23,871 nt of DNA from JBBDYH01 sp040901795 (lineage in GTDB: Bacteria; Planctomycetota; Planctomycetia; Pirellulales; JALHPA01), in the NCBI GenBank assembly GCA_040901795.1, contig JBBDYH010000085.1, forward strand, positions 1 to 23,871. The letters are read 5' to 3'. The position numbers and the translations under genes are program-made. Numbering within the stretch: the stretch's first letter is position 1; each line of letters opens with the position of its first letter. Below the pieces are notes generated by a model. It had not been told where the DNA came from, searched no databases, and saw nothing but the letters and a program-made list of their open reading frames with translations. Positions 1-7,071 of this stretch are shown here, in pieces.

Positions 1-835
1 TAAACTTCTCGGGGTTCTTGAGGAACTCGACGATCTCCTGCAGGTCGTTCTTCACGCCTTCCAGCCCCGCCACGTCGGCGAAGGTAATCGGCTTTTTGCC
101 GTTTTCATACCGTTTGGCTGGACTCTTGGAGAAGCCCGAAAGCAGTCCGCCCCCCATCACCTGATCGCGCGTGCGGCGGATCAGAATCCATAAGCCGAAA
201 AACAACAGCGCCGGCACGAGGAAATACGCCAGCAGGATCAGCATGGTGTTGTCCGACGGCTCCGGAGCGTTATCGACCATGCCCCGTTCGAACTGCGCGA
301 TCAGCAGCTTTTCCAGCTCGGCGCCCGCGCTGGGATCGATGTTCACGCGAAAATGCTCGAGCAGCTCCTTCGGCGGAGGGTCCGCGTCGCCTTTGGCGGC
401 CGATTCGGTTTTCCGCTTTGCGACCGTCTTCTCGGTATCCGGCGCTTCCGGCCGTGGTTGTTTTTCCCCGGTCCGCTGCGCCGGGTTCGTTTGCGCGTCG
501 TTGGCTGACGAGTCGTCTTGCTCGTTTACGGCGGCGGCTGATCGACCCGGTGTTGGCTTAAGCTGTGCGCGGCGCAAAAGCTGTTGTTGTGCGAACGCCA
601 GGTCCGAAAACCGCCCGACGATCTGCTGATCGTTCACCCATTCAATCTCGGCCACGTTGCTGGCTTCGAGCTGGCTGTAGAAGAAGTCATAGCTGATCTC
701 CGCGCGGGAAGTGCGGTCGCGCTGGTACCAGGTAAAGACCATGATGACCAACAAGATGATCAACAGCCACAGCGTAGACGACGCGAGGCGCGGTCTCTGC
801 GGCGGTTGCTTGCCGGTCGAAGGTTGTGTTTCCAT
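1..835 (-). CDS. ftsH: ATP-dependent zinc metalloprotease FtsH, N-terminal 278 residues (3' end outside window)
   Basis: FtsH is a membrane-bound AAA+ protease that extracts and degrades membrane and cytosolic proteins. Visible here: a short basic N-terminus, a first membrane segment at about residues 18-36, an extracytoplasmic domain to about 195, a second membrane segment at about 197-219, then the start of the AAA module with TFADVAG at 251-257 followed by LKNPEKF. The window ends before the Walker A motif, zinc site and protease domain. The start is ATG with AGAAAGGA at 840-847 just upstream. The extracytoplasmic domain holds a hydrophilic Ala/Lys/Asp/Pro-rich insert at about 95-155 that is absent from the E. 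coli protein as I know it. The gene is divergent from the NUDIX gene. Identity is secure from the AAA onset plus the two-helix architecture. Confidence 0.95.
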   Translation of the reverse strand, partial: METQPSTGKQPPQRPRLASSTLWLLIILLVIMVFTWYQRDRTSRAEISYDFFYSQLEASNVAEIEWVNDQQIVGRFSDLAFAQQQLLRRAQLKPTPGRSAAAVNEQDDSSANDAQTNPAQRTGEKQPRPEAPDTEKTVAKRKTESAAKGDADPPPKELLEHFRVNIDPSAGAELEKLLIAQFERGMVDNAPEPSDNTMLILLAYFLVPALLFFGLWILIRRTRDQVMGGGLLSGFSKSPAKRYENGKKPITFADVAGLEGVKNDLQEIVEFLKNPEKF

Positions 836-875
836 GCCGTCCTTTCTGAAGTACTGGCGAAAACTCGCCTAATCA

Positions 876-902
876 ACTATACCGCTAATATCGCAGAGGC
901 AA
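876..902 (-). promoter_or_regulatory. Candidate sigma-70-like promoter for ftsH
   Basis: Reading the minus strand, TTGCCT (902-897) and TATAGT (881-876) are separated by 15 bases, about 40 bases upstream of the ftsH ATG. The -10 matches the consensus at five of six positions and the -35 at four of six; the spacer is short. The assignment is inference from consensus only. Confidence 0.3.
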
Positions 903-1017
903 GAGTTTGCGTCTATTCGCCGACCCCAAACCAGCGCGAGCGCCCTCCTAAATCGGTTGCCCGGCCCTTGCAGCCTTTGATGTCCGACCCGTCTATCCGT
1001 CTATCCGTCGCGGCGTC

Positions 1018-1410
1018 GTGGCCGTCCTCGTCAACGAGGACCGGCTCTTGGTGATTCGACGCTCACAGCGAGTCGTCGCGCCGGGCGCATTCTGTTTTCC
1101 TGGGGGCGCGATCGAAAGCGGCGAAAGCGAGCCCGCTGCTCTGGTTCGTGAAATCCAGGAAGAGCTGGGCGTCTGCATCCGACCGGTGCGGCCACTTTGG
1201 CAAAGCGTCACGCCCTGGAACGTCCATCTCACCTGGTGGCTCGCCGAGGCCCACGCATCTGACTGCGTCTGGACTCCCAACGTCGACGAGGTCGAATCGA
1301 TCCACTGGCTCACGCCGGCTGAGATCCAAGTCTTGCCGGCGCTATTGGAGAGCAATCACCAGTTCCTTCGCGCATTAGCAGCCGGCGAGATCGTGCTTGA
1401 GTGCCGGTAG
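1018..1410 (+). CDS. NUDIX hydrolase
   Basis: This is a small pyrophosphohydrolase of the NUDIX superfamily; such enzymes cleave nucleoside diphosphates linked to another moiety. The substrate cannot be read from the sequence. The full Nudix box is present: G-x5-E-x7-REIQEELGV, starting in FPGGAIESGE at about residues 23-32, so the metal-binding Glu residues are intact. The annotated start, GTG at 1018, is doubtful because the typical first strand (RRGVVAVLV) begins upstream. The frame stays open back to 889, and the only other usable start codon is TTG at 907, which would add 37 residues. An 8-bp unit (CGTCTATC) is duplicated at about 990-1005, just before the GTG. The gene is divergent from ftsH, with the shared upstream region between them. 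Confidence 0.85.
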   Translation: MAVLVNEDRLLVIRRSQRVVAPGAFCFPGGAIESGESEPAALVREIQEELGVCIRPVRPLWQSVTPWNVHLTWWLAEAHASDCVWTPNVDEVESIHWLTPAEIQVLPALLESNHQFLRALAAGEIVLECR

Positions 1411-1415
1411 CAGCC

Positions 1416-1466
1416 TTGGAGTTCAAGCTTTTAGCTTGCCGCGTTGGAGTTCAAGCTTTAGCTTGC
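1416..1466. repeat. Two direct copies of a short palindromic intergenic repeat
   Basis: Two nearly identical units lie at 1416-1439 and 1444-1466, separated by four bases; they differ by one T. Each contains TTGGAGTT followed by a hairpin CAAGCT-(TT or TTT)-AGCTTG. They sit between the stop of the NUDIX gene and the 3' end of the next gene, which is on the minus strand. REP-like palindromes of this kind are common between planctomycete genes. They could also fold in the 3' ends of both convergent transcripts. Confidence 0.7.
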
Positions 1467-1499
1467 TTGCCGTAATCTAAAGCGAACGCATCCAACATT

Positions 1500-2798
1500 T
1501 CAGTCCAAATTCGGTCCACTCGGAGGCTTACCCGGTGTGCTGCGCCGCGGCGTACGGTCGCTCCTCGTCGAGATGACTGCGCTCTGTTCAGCGCTCTTAT
1601 TAATAATCTCCGCGGGTCGATTTGGCTGTAACTCATCGGCGGCCGATGCGATGTCCCCGGACTGCGTCAACGGTCCGAGCCGATCAGCCAGATTCTGCGC
1701 ACGGTCCCAATCCAGATTGGCGATCTTATGGTTGTTCGAGCCGTCTCTTAGCTCCAAAGGGACGCCCGTCAAGCGTGATATCCATGCCACCATTTCCTGA
1801 TACTTCGGCGAACGCGCATCGCCGAACACACCCGCTGGGAGCGGCCCATGCGGCTGACTGGCGATTTTCAGCAAACGGCTTTCCTCCGGCCTGTCAAAAT
1901 CCACGAGCTGCACGGTGTTGTACAGGTTCCGTTGCGTGAGCCGGCGGCTGGCAGCGCTGCTGTGCGGTAAGCGAAGCAGGGTGAACTGGGTCGTATTGCC
2001 AGGAGCGTGGCAGCCGGCCGTCGCACAACTTCGTGTGATCAGCGGATGAAGGCTGCTGGTGAATTGTTCGACGGCGCCGCTGGGAAGACTTTGTATAAAT
2101 CGTTCCAGTGCCGCGGGCGACTCCGTGGCCGCTCCGCGCGTCGCATTGCGCGGTGCGCGTTCTGTCTTCTTTGTCGCCGACACTTTGGCCGAGGGAGGCA
2201 CAGACGCGATGGAGGGCCATGAGTAACGCACCTGCTTGACATCAGGATGAGTTGGGCGCTTGCTCGCCGCAGGTGGGAGGATTGCCGCCGTTACTGGGTT
2301 TGGCTCCAAGGGCGATTGGCCGATCGCCTGATGAGGCGCCGTATCGCCCGCGATTGCCTTCTGCAGACGCCGCTCCAGCGCAATCCGTCGAGGACTGGAC
2401 TCTTGAACCTGGCCGGCGGCGGATAGCTCCACACGCGCCGCCGCCCACAGGTTATGGCGCATGCACCAGGCCGCAAGATCGAGCCGCGCGTCCACGTCGG
2501 TGGGAGGAGTTTTAGAGCGCTTCACCAGATAGGCTTCTTCCAGCGTGCGTGCCACCACGTCGACTTCGCCTTTGCGCAAGCTGATCTCGCGGCCGGGGAG
2601 GATGACCAAGACACGTTCGCGGGCCGAAGTCACACGCCCTTGCAGAACCTCACCGTTGCGGAGAACGACTAACGAAGGTGTCGAGTCTTCGTGCTCAGAG
2701 CTTGGCCATGAGGGGACGGTCTGCGCGAGCAATCGACCCGCGAAGATCAGGAAGAGTAACGCCAGCCACAGGATATGATGCGGCAATGTGCGGAGCAT
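1500..2798 (-). CDS. Secreted planctomycete protein with cytochrome-like CX4CH motif
   Basis: This is a 432-residue exported protein of unassigned function. Residues 1-25 form a signal peptide (hydrophobic stretch ending LLA-Q). The next 70 residues look like a small beta domain (LVVLRNGEVLQGRVT), then a helical TPR-like part (LDLAAWCMRHNLWAAARVEL) at about 105-150, a low-complexity Pro/Ala/Thr linker to about 230, and a C-terminal part with SCATAGCHAPG at about 257-267. That is a CX4CH heme-type motif, followed by a region rich in Leu and Pro ending WISRLTG, as in planctomycete cytochrome-like domains. The Met at 2798 is chosen because it opens the signal peptide; a TTG 39 bases upstream would extend the frame. 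No Shine-Dalgarno sequence is evident. Heme binding is an inference; the secreted nature is well supported. Confidence 0.75.
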   Translation of the reverse strand: MLRTLPHHILWLALLFLIFAGRLLAQTVPSWPSSEHEDSTPSLVVLRNGEVLQGRVTSARERVLVILPGREISLRKGEVDVVARTLEEAYLVKRSKTPPTDVDARLDLAAWCMRHNLWAAARVELSAAGQVQESSPRRIALERRLQKAIAGDTAPHQAIGQSPLEPNPVTAAILPPAASKRPTHPDVKQVRYSWPSIASVPPSAKVSATKKTERAPRNATRGAATESPAALERFIQSLPSGAVEQFTSSLHPLITRSCATAGCHAPGNTTQFTLLRLPHSSAASRRLTQRNLYNTVQLVDFDRPEESRLLKIASQPHGPLPAGVFGDARSPKYQEMVAWISRLTGVPLELRDGSNNHKIANLDWDRAQNLADRLGPLTQSGDIASAADELQPNRPAEIINKSAEQSAVISTRSDRTPRRSTPGKPPSGPNLD

Positions 2799-3812
2799 AG
2801 GGGCGGGAAGGGTACGTAAACCGAGCGGTGCGGTCAACCGCAGTGAGGTCGCAATGCGTTCCGAAACCCATAACCGGTCGGGGGCAGGGTGCGCATCGGA
2901 ATTGGATTTCGACGAAAAATAAATAAATCACGGATTTTGCGCAATAAGTCGGGCACCGATGACGACGCGACTTGGCGCAAGGTTCTATGGCAAGCGGTGT
3001 TGGAGTCATACGGCGCGGTCCTGGCGGCGGCAATTGTTGCGCATTTGAGTGCGTCTTATTTTGCTCTGGTGGAGCCGGAGGCGAGTTTTTGCAGTTCGCG
3101 AGTTGTTGCCGAAAAACGGGGGTTGAGCGGAAATAACCTCCGTTGGGGGAGGATCGCGTTTCGACGCTAACTCTTGGGCATGCCATTGTTTCGGTCAATC
3201 GGAACGGTTGGGCCGGCCGGAGATTATTTCACTTTTGAGCGCACTTTGATGTCCGCGGATTGGACGTTGAACCAAGTCAAGGCATCATACGCTCGACGAA
3301 CGCGGACCTACCCGCGTGAGCCCCTCGCGGAAGCTGCCTTGATTGTTGACGTCAAAGAGCGGAGGCGCGAGCGAGCATATAGTGGTCATTAGTATATACA
3401 CTCGAAGTGGCATGGTTGTCAAGGGGGTAACAGAAATTAACCGAGGCAACGAAGCCGGCAATTTGGCCACAGACTGACGCCGGTCCCCGCTCGCAGAGAT
3501 GGATGACGCCCGAGCGGGCGCGTGATCCAGCGAAAACGGCGAAAAGGAAGCTAACGGGCGTGGAACGGCACGCTGATCGAACAATCCGCGTTGGGTGGTC
3601 GCATTTAACCGCGCGTTCTCCAGTACCGGCCGATACAATATGCGCTAGATACAGCGGCCGCGCCAGGAACTGAAGCAAGCTCTGCTGAGACGAATTTCAC
3701 AAGGTTCTTAACCTATATTGCAGAATGTCCCCCTTTCTTCCTTATTGCAGAATGTCCCCCTTTCTTCTATTTGACTCCCGACCCGTATCCTCGTCATTCC
3801 AATTTCGATGTA
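2799..3812. other. About 1 kb without a convincing gene
   Basis: Open frames exist on both strands here (for example plus 2889-3170, plus 3174-3392, minus 3285-3638), but their translations show no recognisable domain, composition or start context. The stretch around 2915-2935 is AT-rich and probably contains upstream sequence of the secreted CX4CH protein gene. The right end holds a 25-bp tandem repeat, listed separately. A decayed gene cannot be excluded. Confidence 0.5.
3716..3767. repeat. 25-bp direct repeat, two copies with a 27-bp period
   Basis: Identical 25-base units lie at 3716-3740 and 3743-3767, separated by two bases. Each reads TATTGCAGAATG, then a run of five C, then TTTCTTC. 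On the other strand the core reads GGGGGACATTCTGCAATA. The pair lies about 45 bases beyond the stop of the minus-strand membrane protein gene. No hairpin potential is visible within a unit. Confidence 0.85.
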
Positions 3813-5111
3813 TCAACTTGCTTCAGGCGGCAGGGACGCCGATCGCAGTTCTGCGACCCACTGATTGAGCTGCTCCGGACGGCCGCTCGACCACTCGAGA
3901 AAAAATGCCACGGGTCCGTCGAGCGTTTCGATGACGAACTTCGACGGAAGGCGGCCTGCCGATATACTCGCCTCGATCTCGGCATTCACGAACCGGTCCA
4001 AAGCGATCGCATAGCAGCGATTCGGCTCCATGCGCACCAGCACTCCCTCCGGGCCGACCAGGATGCCCTGGCGAAGCGTCCCACGCTTCAGGCGGCGCCA
4101 GGCGCCGAGCGTGATGCACAGCCGCCGCAGCAAATACAACGGAACGAGTGCGAGCAGCAAGCAGAGGGCTCCGACGATCACGATGGGTACCCATCCGCCG
4201 GCGGCGGCCAGCGCAGGGAAAAACAGCGCAACGACGAGCACATCCATCCCGATAATCATGACGCCAAGTATGACGAACAGGCTCAGATCATGAATGACCG
4301 CGACGGATCGGGGCAGCAGTCGGACTTGCGCTGGCAGGGGCTGGGCCTCGTCGATCCACGACCTGTACGGCTCCGGCAAGCGCCGATCGGGCACGGGCCG
4401 CAAGGCGTCGCTGCCGCGAAAGCGCCGAGCCCCCGAAACACCGGGCGGCGCCTGCGCATCTTGCGCGCTATAGGTTTGCACCAGCTCGTGGACCTGGGGC
4501 GCGGCCAAGAGTGGCACACCGAGGAAATCGGCCAGAATCTTGGCCTTCCTCGCCATATCCGTGAAGTCGCTATTGTACGTCACGAACACGCGCGGCTCGT
4601 TCGGGTCGTCAAGGACCAGATTCAGTTGGTAACTAAAAAACTTGACCTTGTCGACGTTGAGGCCCCCATGCCTGGTGCCGAACCAGCCTGAGTCAATCAT
4701 TTGGACGGCCACAATCTGCGCCAGGGGCCGGCGGCGCGTACGCCAGAAGTGGCGGACCGTCATCCAGCCGTCCGAGGCGTCGAACCGATAGCGCGGCCCA
4801 AACAGCCAGACGCCCATCAGGCCAACCGCGCCGCCCCAGAGCAGCGGCAATCCCACGGCGACGAAGTTGGCGGCTTCCGGGTTCATAAGTTGATCGATGA
4901 GTCCCAGCAGGCCCACGAGCAGGACCGGCCAACCCAGGATGCACAGGACCCAGGCAACCACTCGTACCCCGCGGTGATACTTAATCACAAGCGCGCTGTC
5001 GTCCGGCCAACTCAGGACGAAGCGACTGTGACTGCGGACGAAGGTCGTTCGAAGCGGCGACTGCTCGACGACGACCTCGCTCGTCCCGACAGGATCTGAA
5101 GTGCTCGCCAT
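3813..5111 (-). CDS. Four-helix membrane protein with duplicated helix-hairpin plus beta-domain layout
   Basis: This 432-residue protein is not assigned to a family. It has two halves with the same plan. The first has a hydrophilic N-terminus, a pair of membrane helices at about 50-73 and 81-104, then a soluble domain (YRFDASDGWMTVRHFWR... ending in a helix KAKILADFLGVPL). The second has a membrane pair at about 277-297 and 305-330, then a smaller beta-rich domain (GPEGVLVRMEPNRCYAIAL) ending in the helix PEQLNQWVAEL. The order TM hairpin, compact beta domain, terminal helix resembles bacterial PH-like membrane proteins, but this is inference. The start is supported by AAAGGG six bases upstream of the ATG. 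The gene is monocistronic as far as can be seen. Confidence 0.8.
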   Translation of the reverse strand: MASTSDPVGTSEVVVEQSPLRTTFVRSHSRFVLSWPDDSALVIKYHRGVRVVAWVLCILGWPVLLVGLLGLIDQLMNPEAANFVAVGLPLLWGGAVGLMGVWLFGPRYRFDASDGWMTVRHFWRTRRRPLAQIVAVQMIDSGWFGTRHGGLNVDKVKFFSYQLNLVLDDPNEPRVFVTYNSDFTDMARKAKILADFLGVPLLAAPQVHELVQTYSAQDAQAPPGVSGARRFRGSDALRPVPDRRLPEPYRSWIDEAQPLPAQVRLLPRSVAVIHDLSLFVILGVMIIGMDVLVVALFFPALAAAGGWVPIVIVGALCLLLALVPLYLLRRLCITLGAWRRLKRGTLRQGILVGPEGVLVRMEPNRCYAIALDRFVNAEIEASISAGRLPSKFVIETLDGPVAFFLEWSSGRPEQLNQWVAELRSASLPPEAS

Positions 5112-5234
5112 ATTCTGCCCTTTCGCCGCCGAACTTGCCTAACACGCAGTGAATTATTCCAAGTTGAATTGTAGTCGTCGGTTTATCGCATTGTCAGGCA
5201 GTTTTCCGCGTGATAGGCCGTTGCCGCCTAGCGC

Positions 5235-5696
5235 TCATCGAGCCGGCGTGTCAGACCATTCCGCCGGGCTGCGAACCCCGCGTCCGCCTCGGTTCAGGGC
5301 ATGCGTGTAGATCATGGTCGTGCGGACGTCCTCGTGGAGCAGCAGTTGCTGAGCCGTGCGCATGTCGTAGCCATCGGCCAGCAGGTGCGTGGCGAATGAG
5401 TAGCGAAACGTGTGGCGGGTGACTCGCTTGGTCAACCCGGCCTTTCGGGCGGCCTGCGTGACGGCCTTTTGGATGAGCGATTCGTGAACGTGGTGTCGTC
5501 CTTGCTCACCGGTTCGGGGATTCAATGCCTGGTTCTGGGTGGACGCCGCCACGTGCTCCTTCGCGGCCAGGTGGGTCAGAAAGCGGTTGACCTCTCGCTC
5601 TGCCAGTTGCCGTGGATGTTGGTGATCGTGGAACTCAACGTACCGGCGAACCCAGTGGATATAGGCCTCCTCGGTGCGGCGGCTGTTTGGCCAAGA
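5235..5696 (-). pseudogene. Integron-type tyrosine recombinase (IntI family), truncated and internally deleted
   Basis: A single open frame encodes two pieces of an IntI-like integrase. The first is part of the N-terminal core-binding domain (SRRTEEAYIHWVRRY through AASTQNQAL). The second, joined in frame at an Asn codon, is the C-terminal catalytic end (NPRTGEQGRHHVHESLIQ, HTFRYSFATHLL, HEDVRTTMIYTH, NRGGRGVRSP). Intact family members are about 320 residues and have roughly 150 residues between NQAL and NPRTG, including the first catalytic Arg region and the IntI-specific patch; all of that is missing. The first ~15-30 residues are also gone: upstream of SWPNSRRTEEAY the frame meets TAG at 5697-5699, with no start codon in the expected place. 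The HxxR, His and Tyr of the C-terminal active site remain, with Tyr in FRYSF where RHSF is usual. It cannot be an active recombinase in this form. Confidence 0.85.
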
Positions 5697-5884
5697 CTAC
5701 GGCCACTCGGCAGCGCCGATCGCCCTTGGGCATCGACAACAAACTGAGCGCCGCGACGCCAAGACGCAACACGTTGTAGTATCCGCCATTGCAAAGATTG
5801 TCGCATGCAGCATCGACTCTCCATTTAAGCCTATACTTAAAGTGCACCTTTGCAGCACGTCCTACTGAGAACGTGAGATCTAAT

Positions 5885-6505
5885 ATGTTGCGCGCTCTGA
5901 GCATTGCTCTGGTAGTTTGGGGTGGGACCTGTTCCGCGGAACTCGCAGCGGAGGGTTCCCAATCGGCGGCCAAGCCAGCCGATGCGCAGCCGGCCACTTC
6001 GCCGAAATCCAAGGAGGTGAAGCCCGCAGCACAAGTCCGCTGGAAGGCCGCTGAAAACAACACGTGGCAGTGGTACGAACGCGAAACACTCGTCAATGGT
6101 CAATGGAAGTTGACCGGAATCACGCCTCCCGTTCACCGAAATACTGGCGAATATTACCGGGGCGCGACCGGCTATCTGGAACAGAGCGCCGTGCCGCATG
6201 AGGTTCGCCGGCGTGGCAGCATCGAAGCCTTCGAGAAAGACGCCAAGGAAAGTGACGAGCCTGGCCGACCGGACCCCATCCGCCGAGCGCGCGAAGGCCG
6301 TCCGGCAAGCAAATGGCTCCGAAGTCTCGGCGTCAACGAACTTCGCAAATGGCTTCCGACCATCGACGTACCCGAAGCGGGCGTTGAGGATATGACCTAC
6401 TGGGAGCATCTCACCCGCGATCATGGTTTCGATCCAGCGAGAATTGAAGGTCTCACTGATGAAGAACAGGCGAAGCTGCATGCCGCCGCCCATGCGGGTT
6501 ACTGA
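5885..6505 (+). CDS. Small secreted protein, conserved-looking, function unknown
   Basis: A 206-residue protein with a signal peptide of about 20 residues (MLRALSIALVVWGGTCSA, then E). The mature part starts with an Ala/Lys/Pro-rich linker to about residue 55. Next is an aromatic segment (NNTWQWYERETLVNGQWKL), an Arg/Glu-rich charged region around 110-140, and a C-terminal block rich in Trp, Leu and His (KWLRSLGVNELRKWLPTI, YWEHLTRDHGFD, EEQAKLHAAAHAGY). I do not recognise a named domain, though the C-terminal block reads like a conserved family. The ATG at 5885 is preferred over upstream starts because it opens the signal peptide. A TATACT hexamer sits 48-53 bases upstream without a good -35. 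The gene is divergent from the integrase remnant and followed by a hairpin. Confidence 0.75.
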   Translation: MLRALSIALVVWGGTCSAELAAEGSQSAAKPADAQPATSPKSKEVKPAAQVRWKAAENNTWQWYERETLVNGQWKLTGITPPVHRNTGEYYRGATGYLEQSAVPHEVRRRGSIEAFEKDAKESDEPGRPDPIRRAREGRPASKWLRSLGVNELRKWLPTIDVPEAGVEDMTYWEHLTRDHGFDPARIEGLTDEEQAKLHAAAHAGY

Positions 6506-6509
6506 TCGG

Positions 6510-6532
6510 CCAACCGAACCGTGCGCGGTTGG
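6510..6532 (+). terminator. Hairpin just after the secreted protein gene
   Basis: CCAACCG (6510-6516) pairs perfectly with CGGTTGG (6526-6532) around a nine-base loop, starting five bases after the stop codon. There is no T-tract, so it may be a transcript-stabilising hairpin rather than an intrinsic terminator. Confidence 0.4.
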
Positions 6533-6897
6533 ATTAACCTGAGGCATGCAGGTGGTTATCTTTGTCTTCGACGGGGGCGTTTGCTGTAGATGGCCGATGC
6601 GGCTGCCTTGTTCGTCGGCTTTGACGGTTGTCGTCGCGTTAGATAGGCGGCGCACCGTGCAGCGACGACCCCAAGCGTCAAGAAAACTGCCGACGTGACG
6701 CCCAGTTCTTTGGGAGTTTCTCAAACATATGGCTCAGCGCCGATGGCAGGGATTTTACCTTCATCTTCACGGGGACCAAGGAATACAACTCCTGGAAATC
6801 AGTGCGCGGGAGGTTCAAGCTCGCGACGCCTGTGCCTCCTGGCCTGAAGCCGCCAGACGCGGCCGCCGCTGCGGCAAGGTAAAGGCCGCCGCGCCGT
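6533..6897. other. Stretch without a supported gene
   Basis: No frame here gives a recognisable product. A minus-strand frame (6678-7019, 113 codons) is open but shows only biased Ala/Arg/Ser composition and overlaps the small plus-strand ORF. Nothing else was seen apart from the upstream context of the PEP-CTERM gene. Confidence 0.4.
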
Positions 6898-7071
6898 ATG
6901 ACGTCCGACCAAATCGTTGACCGGCGCTCGATGGTACAAGACAATGACCAGCAAGCTCGCGCGATGGCAGCGGGTGGCCGTTCGAGCGCTGCGAGCGTTC
7001 TCGATGAAATCGTACCCACGAAACCAAAGCACGATCGGCATCGCTTTACTTACTCGGAGGCAAGGCCATGA
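6898..7071 (+). CDS. Possible 57-residue ORF overlapping the next start (ATGA)
   Basis: ATG at 6898 opens a 57-codon frame starting MTSDQIVDRRSMVQDN and ending VPTKPKHDRHRFTYSEARP. Its TGA at 7069-7071 overlaps the ATG of the following PEP-CTERM gene, a classic translational-coupling arrangement. An in-frame stop at 6880 fixes the upstream limit; AAAGG at about 6881-6885 is 12-13 bases before the ATG, rather far. The product would be hydrophilic, charged and cytosolic, with no domain I recognise. The GGAGG that serves the PEP-CTERM gene lies inside this frame. The overlap may be coincidence. Confidence 0.3.
   Translation: MTSDQIVDRRSMVQDNDQQARAMAAGGRSSAASVLDEIVPTKPKHDRHRFTYSEARP

Noticed and set aside
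2695..3198. 167-codon open frame on the minus strand overlapping the start of the secreted CX4CH protein
   Set aside because: Pro/Arg/Thr-biased translation with no domain; it overlaps the signal peptide region of a well-supported gene in another frame.
3771..4691. 306-codon plus-strand frame opposite the membrane protein gene
   Set aside because: Gln/Arg/His-rich composition typical of an antisense frame in GC-rich DNA; the minus-strand frame has clear membrane helices and a ribosome binding site.
5136..5200. Inverted repeat TGCCTAACA...TGTCAGGCA with a GCCTAAC (RYYYAAC-like) arm, resembling an integron attC site
   Set aside because: The right arm reads GTCAGGC, not GTTRRRY; no second inner arm pair is convincing, and it lies on the 3' side of the integrase remnant rather than where attI or cassettes are expected.
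5635..6096. 153-codon minus-strand frame upstream of the integrase remnant, considered as its missing N-terminus
   Set aside because: It is in a different frame and its translation shows no integrase sequence.
6678..7019. 113-codon minus-strand frame in the gap before the first PEP-CTERM gene
   Set aside because: No recognisable domain, no start context, and biased composition; kept only as an open frame.
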